Source of the DNA: Chitinophaga sp. H8
GTDB taxonomy: Bacteria > Bacteroidota > Bacteroidia > Chitinophagales > Chitinophagaceae
DNA: 64,000 bases
Direction: 5' to 3'
Assembly (NCBI RefSeq): GCF_040567655.1
Contig: NZ_JBEXAC010000002.1
Span: forward strand, 558,001-622,000
The position numbers and the translations under genes were made by a program. A model generated the notes under the pieces. It did no database searches and was not told the origin of the DNA. It saw only the letters and a list, made by a program, of their open reading frames with translations. Of this stretch, positions 26,770 to 36,572 are shown piece after piece. The first letter of the stretch is position 1. Every line of letters starts with the position of its first letter.

Positions 26770-27810
26770 CTACAATCTTTTATTATGGCTGCTTTGCTGC
26801 GACAGCATGCTGTTGTTGGGTTTGCCCAGTACAGCATCATTACCCTTCAGTAAACTACTGAAATAGCCAGCTACCTGTGCCGGCATGATAAAGCTACTGT
26901 CTGGCATATTGAGGAAATAAGTATGCTTCCATTTTACGAGGTCATGAAAATTGACATACATCGCATTCGTTGCTCTTGGCTTCCGGATCTTTTCGCCTAG
27001 TTGCTTTTTCATGGTTAAGAAATGGGCACCCTTGAGCTGAAAATCTTTCCGGTTATAGTGGATGTATACCTTGTTGGCGAAATTAATTTGTTCTACCCAT
27101 CTGGCATGATGTTTTTGTGGAACACAGGCCGCATTGATCACTACATTATCTATGAAAGGGAAGCTATTCAATTCACTGACCGGTTCATGCAGCATCATTT
27201 GTTCTAAAATAATGTTGCCCATACTATGAAAAAAAGCAGATAGCTTGTTTCCCGTTAGCCACGGCGCATGTTGCTGGCGGGCCTGTTGTAATTGTTTCAG
27301 GAGGGCAAAATACTGTGCAGCAGATAATGCAGCATTTTCCCTGGCAAATCTGAAATTACGGGAAGGCCGGTAGGTAGTATTAATACTGGCATAGTCAAAC
27401 ATAATTACATTTACCTGGTATTGTGTGCTCATCAGTAATGCCCGTTCCACATTCGATGTAAAAATCTTACCCATCCCTTCCGCATATACCACCAGGTCTT
27501 TTTTTGCAGGCAGCAGCGCCATTACTTCCTCTAAACTCGCCCCCTGATATACTTTCCATTTGCCTTCCTGCTTTTCGAGCAGTAAATACTTCAGGGCGCA
27601 GGTATCTACAAACTCATCTACAAAACGGAGGCTATCCGGTTGCACATGCCGGTTAGTCACAAATACCAGGCAGGTATCTGAATGAGCCGGCTGTAGCTGG
27701 CTGCTCTGGAAATCAAAATTGGACCAATAGGCATCACTGTTATAATGGGATAATTGCGCCTGGGAAATAGTGGCTATAGATAACAAGAATAATATCAGGA
27801 AATGCTTCAT
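26770..27810 (-). CDS. Exported alpha/beta-hydrolase (DUF900-like)
   Basis: A 346-residue protein with a signal peptide (about 1-18, ending SQAQ). The alpha/beta-hydrolase core keeps FHSMGN (near residue 194) with the nucleophilic serine, and probable triad members in NRKD (near 254) and KWKHTYFL (near 294). It resembles esterase/lipase-type DUF900 proteins. It should act in the periplasm; the substrate is unknown. It converges with the oxygenase gene and has no clear operon partner. Confidence 0.75.
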   Translation of the reverse strand: MKHFLILFLLSIATISQAQLSHYNSDAYWSNFDFQSSQLQPAHSDTCLVFVTNRHVQPDSLRFVDEFVDTCALKYLLLEKQEGKWKVYQGASLEEVMALLPAKKDLVVYAEGMGKIFTSNVERALLMSTQYQVNVIMFDYASINTTYRPSRNFRFARENAALSAAQYFALLKQLQQARQQHAPWLTGNKLSAFFHSMGNIILEQMMLHEPVSELNSFPFIDNVVINAACVPQKHHARWVEQINFANKVYIHYNRKDFQLKGAHFLTMKKQLGEKIRKPRATNAMYVNFHDLVKWKHTYFLNMPDSSFIMPAQVAGYFSSLLKGNDAVLGKPNNSMLSQQSSHNKRL

Positions 27811-28051
27811 GTACCTTTTTTTGTCTTGATGATCCCTTTATGTTTTATCGCCAGGCCGGTATCATTATCTGGCATATACATTAGAACATTTAAAATACAA
27901 CGTCCAAACAGCCACTGTTGTTCTCTTTCCCGGCAGAAATATTGCAAGTATTGTGCCCGCTTTGCCTGCTGTATGCGAATGAAAATTGCGGGTTATGTTG
28001 TAATTTGCGGGATTTTGAGTAATTTATAAAAATTCGGACCATAATCATAAA

Positions 28052-29245
28052 GTGTTTCTACGTCACATTTCATTTCTGAAAGCTGTTATTTTACACAGCC
28101 TCACTGCCTATGGAGGCCCTCAGGGGCACCTGGCAATGATGTTGAAAACCTTTGTACATCAACGAAAAGACGTTACCGAGCAGGAGTTGATGGAGTACAA
28201 TGCCTTTTGCCAGCTATTACCAGGCGCATCTTCTTCACAAACTTTAACTTTAATAGGATACAAACGTGGTGGTGTGCCACTGGCCATACTTACCTTATTG
28301 ATATGGATTACACCGGCATGCCTGCTAATGGGGTCATTGAGTTTTCTGCTCCAATATTTTGACAAAAAGACACTGCAGACAGACATTTTCAAATACGTAC
28401 AACCCATGGCGGTAGGGTTCCTGGCTTATGGTGGAATCCGCGCCTATCGCATCAGCATACGCAATATGGCCACCCTGGCTATCATGCTTGTTTCCATGCT
28501 GGCAGCATTTTATTTAAAGTCGCCCTGGACATTTCCGGCACTCATTATATTAGGAGGTATTGTTTCCAATTTCAGTAACAAGCGTATTCCTGATCTGCCG
28601 GAGAAACCCAAAAAGATCCAATGGACTAATATATGGCTGTTTGTAGCCATATTTGTACTGGCGGGATTTTTATCGGAGGTAGCACGTGCTAATGACTGGA
28701 TTACGCGGCGTCCGTTTAACCTGTTTGAAAACTTTTACCGTTTTGGCAGTCTTGTATTTGGCGGAGGCGACATCCTGATAGCGATGATGCTGGAGCAATA
28801 CGTATCCCGTGCAAAAACCCAGTTCATGTCGGCAGAAGAGCTGCTTACCGGTGCTGGTATTATGAGAGCTTTACCAGGCCCTACCTTTTCCGTATCCGCA
28901 TTTGTGGGAGGAATGGTTATGCGCAACCTGGGACCGGGCTATCAATTCCTTGGATGTATATTAGCCCCGGTAGCTATTTTTCTTCCTAGTCTGCTGCTGG
29001 TGCTATTCTTCTTTCCGATATGGCATAACCTGAAAAAGCATGTGATCATTTACAGAGCATTGGAAGGTATCAACGCTGTAGTAGTAGGCATTATGTGGGC
29101 AGCCACTTTCATCTTATTCCTGGCCATTCCCTTTACATGGTATAATTTACTGATTGCACTATGGACGCTGGGATTACTCTATCTCACCAGGGTACCTTCT
29201 CCGTTTATCGTATTAGCCTGCCTGTTATTGGGCTGGCTGCTTTAA
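28052..29245 (+). CDS. chrA: Chromate transporter, ChrA family
   Basis: A 397-residue membrane protein with about ten hydrophobic segments in two related halves. The family motifs are [13 protein letters not shown] (about residues 18-30), [19 protein letters not shown] (about 52-70) and, in the second half, [10 protein letters not shown] with [14 protein letters not shown]. ChrA proteins export chromate, though many homologues may carry other anions. The start is a GTG at 28052, which fits the family's N-terminus; no better ATG lies upstream. Its stop overlaps that of the convergent regulator by four bases. Confidence 0.9.
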   Translation: MFLRHISFLKAVILHSLTAYGGPQGHLAMMLKTFVHQRKDVTEQELMEYNAFCQLLPGASSSQTLTLIGYKRGGVPLAILTLLIWITPACLLMGSLSFLLQYFDKKTLQTDIFKYVQPMAVGFLAYGGIRAYRISIRNMATLAIMLVSMLAAFYLKSPWTFPALIILGGIVSNFSNKRIPDLPEKPKKIQWTNIWLFVAIFVLAGFLSEVARANDWITRRPFNLFENFYRFGSLVFGGGDILIAMMLEQYVSRAKTQFMSAEELLTGAGIMRALPGPTFSVSAFVGGMVMRNLGPGYQFLGCILAPVAIFLPSLLLVLFFFPIWHNLKKHVIIYRALEGINAVVVGIMWAATFILFLAIPFTWYNLLIALWTLGLLYLTRVPSPFIVLACLLLGWLL

Positions 29246-30576
29246 ATACCGTATTCTTTGATTTTATTATAGAGGGTCGTTAATCCTATACCCAGCAGCT
29301 CCGCTGTTTTGGTTTTGTTGCCCTTGGTATACCCCAACACTTTTATAATATGCCGCTTTTCCATATCTCCCAGGCTCATGGAGGTGTGATTATCTTCTTC
29401 ACCCTGCTGAAAGTGAAAGGGCAGCACCGAGATATCCAGCAGATTGGTATCCGTTAATATCACCGCCCGCTCTATTACGTTTCTGAGCTCCCTTATATTT
29501 CCCTTCCAGCTATGTTGTTGTAATGCCTGTGAGAAAGCAGGACTCATTCCTTCCAGCTTTTTATTCATCTTAGGCGCAAACTGCTGTATAAACAGGTTAG
29601 CCAGTAATGGAATATCTTTTTTACGTTCATTCAGGGAAGGCAGCTGGATCTGAAAGGCCGACAGCCGGTAGTACAGATCGGCCCGGAAATGCCCTGCTGC
29701 AATCTCCTGCTCAAGGTTTCTGTTGGTAGCTGCGATGACCCTCACGTTTGCCTTAGTGGATTTGGATTCCCCTACTTTATAAAATTCCTGTGTTTCCAGT
29801 ACCCGTAGTAGTTTGGCTTGTAATTCCACCGGCATCTCCCCTATTTCATCCAGGAAAATGGTTCCCCCCTGTGCCTCTTCCAGAAAACCGCTCTTTTCTT
29901 TTATGGCCCCAGTGAAAGCTCCCGCCACATGGCCAAACAACTCACTTTCCAGCAGTTCTTTTCCAAACGCACTGCAATTTACTGCCACAAATGGCTGCTG
30001 CCGTCTGTTGCTCCCCTGGTGAATGGCCTGGGCAAATACTTCCTTTCCTGATCCTGTTTCGCCCAGCAGCAGCACTGTTACATCCGATGGAGCTACTTTT
30101 TCGGCCAAAGCCACTGCTGTTTTAATTTCAGGAGATGCACCCAGAATATTATCAAAACTGTATTTACCCCCTATTTTCTTTTCCAGCTCCCGTATCCTCC
30201 GCTGCAACATCGCCTTGTCCATAGCCTTACTTACCAATGGCAGTATCCGGTTATTATCATCCCCTTTGGTGATATAGTCAAAAGCACCGTTTTTTATTGC
30301 CTGCACCCCATCCGCAATATTTCCATAAGCCGTTAGTACGATCGTTTCCGTTTCGGGGTGTTTGGCTTTTATATCCTGCACCAAAGCGACCCCGTTACCA
30401 TCCGGCAATTTAACATCAGACAGGATCACCTGTATCTCTTCCTTTTCCAGTATTTTCCAGGCTGCCCGTATATTAGCAGCTTCGTGTAAGGTATATCCCT
30501 CCAGGGAAAGCAGGCGGCTGAGCAACTTACGCAGTTGTTCCTCGTCGTCTATAATTAAAATATGGCCTTTAGACAT
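29242..30576 (-). CDS. Sigma-54-dependent response regulator, NtrC family (first of three)
   Basis: A 444-residue activator. Receiver domain (1-120): IIDDEEQ and phospho-acceptor in [14 protein letters not shown]+ domain (about 140-375): Walker A GETGSGKE, the canonical sigma-54 contact loop GAFTGA, Walker [13 protein letters not shown]. Fis-type helix-turn-helix at the C-terminus ([20 protein letters not shown]). It opens sigma-54 promoters when phosphorylated. No kinase is adjacent on its strand. The gene converges with chrA and the stops overlap. Confidence 0.93.
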   Translation of the reverse strand: MSKGHILIIDDEEQLRKLLSRLLSLEGYTLHEAANIRAAWKILEKEEIQVILSDVKLPDGNGVALVQDIKAKHPETETIVLTAYGNIADGVQAIKNGAFDYITKGDDNNRILPLVSKAMDKAMLQRRIRELEKKIGGKYSFDNILGASPEIKTAVALAEKVAPSDVTVLLLGETGSGKEVFAQAIHQGSNRRQQPFVAVNCSAFGKELLESELFGHVAGAFTGAIKEKSGFLEEAQGGTIFLDEIGEMPVELQAKLLRVLETQEFYKVGESKSTKANVRVIAATNRNLEQEIAAGHFRADLYYRLSAFQIQLPSLNERKKDIPLLANLFIQQFAPKMNKKLEGMSPAFSQALQQHSWKGNIRELRNVIERAVILTDTNLLDISVLPFHFQQGEEDNHTSMSLGDMEKRHIIKVLGYTKGNKTKTAELLGIGLTTLYNKIKEYGI

Positions 30577-30676
30577 AGCAAGTAGTCGATAAACGAAGCA
30601 AAGTTAAGCTGTTCCGTTTATTTGACACTTGTTGTTTTTTGATTGGTTTTAAACCCATTGCCCTTATCAGGGAAGC

Positions 30677-32554
30677 TTATTCCATATCCTTCCTGTTATC
30701 CTTTTCTATCTGCCGGATTACTTTGCGCAGGTCATTTTTTTCTCCCTGTACAGACTCCCACAATTCCCCTTTCTCTTTAATGCGGTCCAAGGTATTCCAG
30801 ATATGGTAATCCTTTATATTCAACTGGCTATTTACCTCCTCCCATAATAAAGGGGTAGATACAGTAGCACCAGGCTTTGGCCTTACTGCATAAGGTGCCG
30901 CCACGGTTTGTCCGCGACGGTTCTGCAGGAAATCGATATATACTTTCTTCTTTCGCTTTGCTTTGGTTCGTATGATACTCGTGGTAGTTTTTAATTGCCG
31001 TTGCGTTTCTCTTGCCACATATTCTGCAAATAAGCGGCAGGCATCGAAATCATACTTTGCTCCCGTGGGAATGTAGATATGCAATCCTGTAGCCCCTGAT
31101 GTTTTACAATAGTTACTTATTTTAAACCCATCCAATACCTCCCGGATACATAAAGCTGTTTCTACTACTGCTTTAAAGGAGATATCCTCAGGATCCAGAT
31201 CAAGGACAATATAATCTGGGTTGTCCAGTTGTTTTGTTCTGGCCAGCCAGGGATTCACTTCTATACAACCCAGGTTGATCATATAGGCCAATGTTGCCTC
31301 ATTATTACAAATAAGATAGTCTACATTTTTGTTCGTAGATTCTGAGTAAAGCGGCATACTTTTGATCCAGTCCGGTAAATGTTCCACATCCATATCTTTC
31401 TGATAAAAGCTGAGCCCTTGTATGCCATTAGGAAAGCGGTGCAGTGACAAAGGCCTGTCTTTGAGGTGAGGCAGCAGGTATTGTGCAATAGATAAGTAGT
31501 AATCTATCAATTGGCCTTTCGTTATTTTTTCTGCAGGCCAGTATATTTTTTGCTGGTTAGTAAGTACTACCTGCTTGCCATTCAGCTTTAAAGTGCGATC
31601 TGTTTCCGTAGCTTTCGCTGATACTTTTTCTTTTGTCATGACTAGCTTTTTAGCAGTTTCGTGGTGCACATCTTTTGTAGGCTTATCTTCCCGCAATCCT
31701 AAAAATATTGGCTGCCGGAGATTTCCACCTTCCGTCCAGGACGAAAATTTAACTTCACAAACCAATACAGGCTTTACCCAGGTAACAGGCATGTTCGTCT
31801 TTATCTTTTCCTGAAATGGGGAACTGCGTTGCTTTAAAGGCTGCATCTTAGTAAAAAGCGTGTCTATGGTATTTTCATTTAACCCACCGCCACAATGCCC
31901 GATATACCTGAATTTCCCTTGTTCATAAATCCCCAGTACCAATGCCCCTATCTTCTTTCTGCTTCCCCTGGGAGCAGTATAACCGCATATCACTGCCTCC
32001 TGCTGGTTAACAATTTTCATTTTCAGCCAGGATAAGGTCCGTACCCCCTCTTCATAAGTACTATCCGCTTTCTTAGCCAGAATACCTTCCCAGGCGTATT
32101 GCGTTGCCTTTTTAAACAGGGTACTCCCTTTTGTAAGTATATGTGAAGAGTACTGAATCCGTTTATCATTTGTGTTTTTCACCAGATCTTCCAATAAACT
32201 TTTCCGCTCTATCAAAGGCATTTCCTGCAATTCATGACCATCCAGATGCAGTAAATCGAATACTACATAAACCAGGTTTCCTTTTCCTGTGTTCTTAAAA
32301 TTCTGGAGTGCCTGAAAGGAAGATGTTTTGTGTTTGTCCAGGATCACGATCTCTCCATCCAGTACCACATTGTGCGAAATTTTCTCTACAGCCGATACGA
32401 TGGTCGGATAGTCTTTATTAAAACTAAGTTGGTTACGTGAGTATAAAGCCACCTGATGGTCCTGCACACTGGCAATGGCCCTATAGCCATCCCATTTCGT
32501 TTCAAACAGCCAGCCTTCTCTGTCAAACACTTCATTCACCAATGTAGCCAGCAT
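30677..32554 (-). CDS. ligD: DNA ligase D, ligase and polymerase domains (split gene, 3' part)
   Basis: A 625-residue ORF. The ATP-dependent ligase domain (about residues 1-300) has the nucleotidyl-transfer lysine in ETKWDGYRA (near residue 20) and DGEIVILD. The C-terminal primase/polymerase domain (about 330-610) has KPYW-like linker residues, YLICNNEATL, and DLDPED with catalytic aspartates. It lacks the phosphoesterase part, which lies directly upstream in another frame. Its frame is open upstream of the ATG and reads SEITLSPPKKAVKKVYKP back to an A10 run, so the two ORFs are probably one gene broken there. Confidence 0.9.
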   Translation of the reverse strand: MLATLVNEVFDREGWLFETKWDGYRAIASVQDHQVALYSRNQLSFNKDYPTIVSAVEKISHNVVLDGEIVILDKHKTSSFQALQNFKNTGKGNLVYVVFDLLHLDGHELQEMPLIERKSLLEDLVKNTNDKRIQYSSHILTKGSTLFKKATQYAWEGILAKKADSTYEEGVRTLSWLKMKIVNQQEAVICGYTAPRGSRKKIGALVLGIYEQGKFRYIGHCGGGLNENTIDTLFTKMQPLKQRSSPFQEKIKTNMPVTWVKPVLVCEVKFSSWTEGGNLRQPIFLGLREDKPTKDVHHETAKKLVMTKEKVSAKATETDRTLKLNGKQVVLTNQQKIYWPAEKITKGQLIDYYLSIAQYLLPHLKDRPLSLHRFPNGIQGLSFYQKDMDVEHLPDWIKSMPLYSESTNKNVDYLICNNEATLAYMINLGCIEVNPWLARTKQLDNPDYIVLDLDPEDISFKAVVETALCIREVLDGFKISNYCKTSGATGLHIYIPTGAKYDFDACRLFAEYVARETQRQLKTTTSIIRTKAKRKKKVYIDFLQNRRGQTVAAPYAVRPKPGATVSTPLLWEEVNSQLNIKDYHIWNTLDRIKEKGELWESVQGEKNDLRKVIRQIEKDNRKDME

Positions 32555-32613
32555 TGGTTTATATACTTTCTTAACCGCCTTCTTTGGGGGAGATAAGGTT
32601 ATTTCAGATGAGG

Positions 32614-33240
32614 CTACGCTTTTTTTTTTGCGGTTTCCTTTACTACTTTTTTAACCGGTGTTTTAAGTTTTTGCCGTTCCTTTTCTTTCATCCCTTTCTC
32701 CTTAATTGTTTTCGGCGTATAATCTTCACTATCGTATTTTTCCTTTGCAGCGTATTGATCTTTATGTTTAATCAAGAGCCACGCATTCTTTTCCGCACCT
32801 TTCATTTTAACCAATGCGAATTCTCCTTTCAGCTTTTTGCCCTTTATTCTTATTTTCAAATCACCTTCCTTGATTTCCTTTAAGGCTGTTTTATCAAAAC
32901 TGCCGGTATGATTCAACAGTTCATAGGTTCCTTTATCCCATACATACACGGTACCTGCGCCATAATTGCCTGCTGGAATTACGCCTTCAAAATCCTTATA
33001 ATCATACGGATGATCTTCTACTTCCATAGCCAGCCTTTTATCAGCAGGATTCATAGAAGGCCCCTTAGGCACCGCCCAGCTTTTTAATACTCCCGCTACT
33101 TCCAACCGGAAATCATAATGTAGTCTGGAAGCATGATGACGCTGGACTACAAAAATATGCCTGTCCCCTTTTGCCGTCCCGGCCTTAGGCTCAGTGGTTT
33201 CATTGAAATTCCGTTTCTGATGATATTTCCCTAAACTCAT
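32614..33240 (-). CDS. ligD: DNA ligase D, 3'-phosphoesterase domain (split gene, 5' part)
   Basis: A 208-residue ORF. The phosphoesterase domain (about residues 25-170) keeps RHHASRLHYDFRLE with metal-binding His and Asp, and EGVIPAGNYGAGTV. It trims 3' ends before end joining. The tail is Lys-rich and stops just after an A10 tract. The ATG overlaps the Ku stop as ATGA, so Ku and LigD are coupled. A -1 shift on the A10 tract would continue into the ligase ORF, giving the usual PE-ligase-polymerase order of about 860 residues. A stand-alone PE protein is the alternative. Confidence 0.88.
   Translation of the reverse strand: MSLGKYHQKRNFNETTEPKAGTAKGDRHIFVVQRHHASRLHYDFRLEVAGVLKSWAVPKGPSMNPADKRLAMEVEDHPYDYKDFEGVIPAGNYGAGTVYVWDKGTYELLNHTGSFDKTALKEIKEGDLKIRIKGKKLKGEFALVKMKGAEKNAWLLIKHKDQYAAKEKYDSEDYTPKTIKEKGMKEKERQKLKTPVKKVVKETAKKKA
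32620..32629 (-). other. A10 homopolymer at the ligD frame break
   Basis: Ten A in a row on the coding strand, directly before the GCG TAG that ends the phosphoesterase ORF. One extra A, or a -1 slip, joins it in frame to the ligase ORF. Confidence 0.8.
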
Positions 33241-34010
33241 GATGCCTTTGTTTTGGGTTTATTCAAACTGGCTTTCAGCTGATCAAACAACTCATCACTT
33301 TTCGTGTGCACCACTTTCATTTTTTTCACGACTGTTTTCTTACCACCTGCCTTCGCCTTAATAATTTTCATCAGCTCCAGCCGGTATTCATCTTTGTAAC
33401 TACTAATGTCAAAAGGAGCACTGTACTGCTGTACCAGTTTCGTAGCCATATCCAGCTCATTTTTAGCAATACGTACATTTGAGGGGAGGGTTAAATCCGG
33501 CTTTCTGATTTCTTCTTCAAACCTTAGCTGCTGTAATAACAAATAATTTTCACGGGGTCTGATTACTACCAGATGTTCCTGTGTTCTGAGCACAAATTGC
33601 GCAAGACCAGCCTTTCCTGTTTTCTCTAATGCTTTTAACAGCAATTCATACGCCTTCCCACCGCTCTTGTCAGGCTCTATGTAATAAGGTGTTTCAAAAT
33701 AGATATCATCAATCTCGTCTTCCTTTACAAAAGAGACGATTTCAATCACCTTACTTTTTCTGGGACTGGCCGCCTCAAAGTCTTCCGCTTCCAACACCAC
33801 ATATTCATCGTTATATAAAAACCCTTTTACAATCTTTTCCCAGGGTACCTCCCGGCCTGTTTGCTCATTGATGCGCTGGTACTTAATATGTGCATGATTC
33901 CTACTATCCAGCATGTCCAGGTCCAACCGGCTGTCCTGGGTAGCACTATATAGTTTCACCGGAATATTTACCAGCCCAAAACCTATTGATCCTGACCATA
34001 GTGCACGCAT
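33237..34010 (-). CDS. ku: Ku protein, bacterial non-homologous end joining
   Basis: A 257-residue homodimeric DNA-end-binding protein. The Ku core spans about residues 5-225, opening with WSGSIGFGLVNIPVKLYSAT and including YYIEPDKSGGKAYELLL. The C-terminus is Lys-rich, as in bacterial Ku proteins that bind DNA and recruit LigD. Its stop overlaps the start of the LigD phosphoesterase ORF by four bases. Expression upstream probably comes from the short divergent region at 34011-34148. Confidence 0.95.
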   Translation of the reverse strand: MRALWSGSIGFGLVNIPVKLYSATQDSRLDLDMLDSRNHAHIKYQRINEQTGREVPWEKIVKGFLYNDEYVVLEAEDFEAASPRKSKVIEIVSFVKEDEIDDIYFETPYYIEPDKSGGKAYELLLKALEKTGKAGLAQFVLRTQEHLVVIRPRENYLLLQQLRFEEEIRKPDLTLPSNVRIAKNELDMATKLVQQYSAPFDISSYKDEYRLELMKIIKAKAGGKKTVVKKMKVVHTKSDELFDQLKASLNKPKTKAS

Positions 34011-34104
34011 AATAAAGTATTTATGAGGTTAAATAATATCATTTGTGTAATACTCCCAGTAACACACAAATGATACCATAATTTAACAATAGCCTCTACT
34101 TTAG

Positions 34105-34119
34105 TGGCATAACTTTTGG
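34105..34119 (+). promoter_or_regulatory. Weak sigma-54-like site before the 115-residue hypothetical
   Basis: TGGCATAACTTTTGG has a perfect -24 half (TGGCA) but GG instead of GC at -12. The start site would fall about 18 bases before the ATG at 34149. Confidence 0.25.
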
Positions 34120-34148
34120 CCGATAAGCTGTACACAAAACCTCATTTT

Positions 34149-34496
34149 ATGGACAAGCCAGGCGAAATGACTACCCTTACCAGCATTTTAGAAAAATTGC
34201 GGAATAAAGGGTTTGATCATGAATTGAAAATGAGTGATCATGGCCGCATGCAATCGGCTGATTATCATAAAATCTATAACCCGGAAGACTTAAAAATCAT
34301 TAAAACATACCGGTTTGAAGGCGAATCCGATCCTTCTGATTCCTCCATTCTGTATATCATGGAAGATAAAGAAGGATATAAAGGTTATGTGCTGGACGCC
34401 TATGGGATGTACAGCACGCATGAAGAAAGCGGGTTTGATGCATTTATTCAGAAAATCCCCATGGAAGATCATGACGAGCAGTTGATTTTCTGCTAA
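34149..34496 (+). CDS. Conserved hypothetical protein
   Basis: A 115-residue soluble protein without signal peptide or membrane segment. It is rich in Asp, Glu and His and contains DHGRMQSADYHKIYNPEDLKI, FEGESDPSDSSILYIM and a C-terminal DEQLIFC. I recognise the type from Bacteroidota genomes, where it is sometimes mislabelled as a phosphoribosylpyrophosphate synthetase, but it has no PRPP-synthase motif. I chose the ATG at 34149; an upstream TTG is in frame. It lies divergent from ku. Confidence 0.7.
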   Translation: MDKPGEMTTLTSILEKLRNKGFDHELKMSDHGRMQSADYHKIYNPEDLKIIKTYRFEGESDPSDSSILYIMEDKEGYKGYVLDAYGMYSTHEESGFDAFIQKIPMEDHDEQLIFC

Positions 34497-34501
34497 AAAG
34501 G

Positions 34502-34536
34502 ATGGCCGGATATCGCTATACGAGGTATCCGGCCAT
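34502..34536. terminator. Bidirectional hairpin between the hypothetical and topoisomerase IB genes
   Basis: ATGGCCGGATA (34502-34512) and TATCCGGCCAT (34526-34536) form a perfect 11-bp stem. On the minus strand it is followed by CCTTTTTAG. It touches the topoisomerase stop codon. Confidence 0.75.
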
Positions 34537-35598
34537 TTATGTATCCAGGCTTCTCAAAAAAGACATCAGTACTTGTTCATCCCCATTCAAGCCTCCTTTT
34601 GGAGACTTATTACGTTGTACTTTTACCTGTTCCAGAAAAGGCTCCAGGTGACCTGTTTCATAAGACAGCAGCAATCCGGGATGTATATAGTACTTTTTAC
34701 AAACAGCACGGGTATTGCCCAGTTTTCCGGCTACCCCATCAATGATATCCACAATATTCTTCCGACATTCTGTTACTGATTCAAAAGGTGTCAGATCTGC
34801 CAGCAGGTTCAGTGCATTTACAGTACCTGCCCACGTTCTGAAATCCTTACAGGTATAATCGTCCTGTGCACACATTTTCACATATTCATTTATATCCCCA
34901 GAATCCAGTGGTTTGTGTTCTCCACTTTCATCATAATACTGAAACAGTTCCTGCCCCGGAATATCTTTTACCTTTTGAATTAACCTGGTTAAAGCCGGAT
35001 GATCTACCCATATTTTATGCGGCACCCCCTTTTTACCCTTAAATTGAAAAAATGCCTTACTTCCATTGATCTTCACATGCTTGTTACGCAGCGTAGTAAG
35101 CCCATGTGAACCGTACAATTTCTCATATACCGCATTGCCTACTCTTATCAGCGTTTCTTCCATTACACTCAAGGCAATAGCCATTACTTTCTCCTTATCC
35201 AGTGTTTTCCTGCTTAATCCTGCCTTTATAGCTTTACGGATACGCGGCAGTTTTTCCCCGAAATGTAGCAACCGGCTATACTTGGTTTCATTACGGATCT
35301 GGTTCCAAAGTGTATGATACCTATATTGTTTACGCCCCATCGCATCTATTCCGGTAGCCTGCAGATGACCGTTTTCAACAGGACATATCCATACTTTTTT
35401 CCAGGCAGGAGGTAACACTAGTTTACGGATCCGTTCCAACGTACCTTTATCTGCTATTTTCTTTCCGTGCTGGTCGGCATATTGAAAGGCCTTTCCTTTT
35501 TTAATACGGGTATACCCGGGCATACTGGCCTTTATGTAACGTAATTTCACCGCCCGTGCTATTTCAGCAGGATCTGTAGTAATTGACTGATTATCCAT
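34537..35598 (-). CDS. DNA topoisomerase IB
   Basis: A 353-residue poxvirus/bacterial type IB topoisomerase that relaxes supercoils through a 3'-phosphotyrosine. The N-terminal domain (about 15-90) has PAWKKVWICP and the catalytic core (about 95-330) has KDFRTWAGT with its catalytic Arg; the active tyrosine lies in KKYYIHPGLL near residue 307. It belongs to the ku-ligD-DUF892 cluster, which suggests a role in stress or DNA repair, but that is inferred from position. Confidence 0.92.
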   Translation of the reverse strand: MDNQSITTDPAEIARAVKLRYIKASMPGYTRIKKGKAFQYADQHGKKIADKGTLERIRKLVLPPAWKKVWICPVENGHLQATGIDAMGRKQYRYHTLWNQIRNETKYSRLLHFGEKLPRIRKAIKAGLSRKTLDKEKVMAIALSVMEETLIRVGNAVYEKLYGSHGLTTLRNKHVKINGSKAFFQFKGKKGVPHKIWVDHPALTRLIQKVKDIPGQELFQYYDESGEHKPLDSGDINEYVKMCAQDDYTCKDFRTWAGTVNALNLLADLTPFESVTECRKNIVDIIDGVAGKLGNTRAVCKKYYIHPGLLLSYETGHLEPFLEQVKVQRNKSPKGGLNGDEQVLMSFLRSLDT

Positions 35599-35642
35599 TT
35601 ACAATTTCCCCTCCATCCTGCATAACTATTCCTGTTAACAAT

Positions 35643-35676
35643 AAAGGCCTCCGGCATTTAAACGCAGAGGCCTTTT
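35643..35676 (-). terminator. Hairpin terminator after the DUF892 gene
   Basis: AAAGGCCTC and GAGGCCTTT form a 9-bp stem about 30 bases past the DUF892 stop. The T-tract is short on the minus strand and longer on the plus strand. Confidence 0.6.
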
Positions 35677-35706
35677 CAGTTTTCATCTTTAACAAAATAC
35701 AGCAAC

Positions 35707-36300
35707 TTATTCTGCCACCGCCTCTTCATTTACAGACGATTCGGCTATTTCTGTCAGCAGACTATCCGCTTCTTTCTCCTCTTTCAGTGTTTGCTCCAGT
35801 AGTGCTGCTACTTCATCATGCCCCATCTTACTGGCAAAAGTTCTTAAACTACCATAAGCCGCTATTTCATAGTGCTCTATCTTTTGGGAACAGATAATGA
35901 TCCCGGCATCCCTTACCATACTGTCTTCTTCCGTATCAGCAAGCACTTCTTCTCCTTCCGTAATAAGACCTGCCATCGCTTCACACTTTTTGGCGGCGGC
36001 TTTAGCTCCCAATAGTTCAAAAGCTTGTTCCAGGCGGGCCACATGCCCTTTAGTAGCCTCCAGGTGATCATCTATAGCGCTAGCCAATTCCACACTAGTA
36101 GCTCCTTTCTTCATTTTAGGTAATGCTTTTACCAGGCTTTTCTCGGCCCAGTATATATCTTTCAATTCATCCAGGAACAGTTTGTGAAATTTTGAATGTG
36201 CCATGTTGCTATTTTTTCCTGTACGCTTTTCCTTCGTTGCACCGGCCTTCCTTGATTGCGGTGCGGCAGATTTTTTGATGGTTTTGTTTGTACCAGCCAT
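35707..36300 (-). CDS. DUF892/YciE-type ferritin-like protein
   Basis: A 197-residue protein. The ferritin-like four-helix domain (about residues 32-190) has metal-ligand patterns LDELKDIYWAEKSL, EATKGHVARLE and IEHYEIAAYGSL, with EEKEADSLLTEIA at the end. The first 30 residues are a Lys/Arg-rich extension (TNKTIKKSAAPQSRK), perhaps for DNA contact. YciE relatives are stress-induced. Its neighbours include topoisomerase IB and a Pro-rich protein on the same strand. Confidence 0.88.
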   Translation of the reverse strand: MAGTNKTIKKSAAPQSRKAGATKEKRTGKNSNMAHSKFHKLFLDELKDIYWAEKSLVKALPKMKKGATSVELASAIDDHLEATKGHVARLEQAFELLGAKAAAKKCEAMAGLITEGEEVLADTEEDSMVRDAGIIICSQKIEHYEIAAYGSLRTFASKMGHDEVAALLEQTLKEEKEADSLLTEIAESSVNEEAVAE

Positions 36301-36338
36301 TTTGATTGTGTTTTTAGTTGATTAACAAATATTTTTCA

Positions 36339-36572
36339 CTACTGCCTTCCTGCTCCCGGTTCAGCCTGTGGATTAGGAGGTGTGCGCTTTATATCCCGTT
36401 CAGGTACCTCATCCGGAATCTTTGGCTGCTCCGGCGTACCGGGCTGCTCCGGAATCTCAGGCTGTTCCGGTTTAGCAGGAACAGGTTTTATTTCCGGTTC
36501 CGGCTGCTCTTTACCTGGTGTCATTGGATTAGGTCCAGGCTGTTGAGAAAAGTATTTATGATGAGCTGACAT
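36339..36572 (-). CDS. Small proline-rich hypothetical protein
   Basis: A 77-residue, strongly Pro/Glu-rich protein (repeats such as KPEQPEIPEQPGTPEQ). It is probably disordered. No signal peptide or domain is visible. Similar short Pro-rich proteins occur beside stress genes in Chitinophagaceae, which supports calling it. It ends 38 bases before the DUF892 start and probably shares its transcript. Confidence 0.6.
   Translation of the reverse strand: MSAHHKYFSQQPGPNPMTPGKEQPEPEIKPVPAKPEQPEIPEQPGTPEQPKIPDEVPERDIKRTPPNPQAEPGAGRQ

Noticed and set aside
30677..33240. Calling ligD a pseudogene
   Set aside because: Both halves keep all catalytic motifs and the only defect is one base in an A10 run, so decay is not shown.
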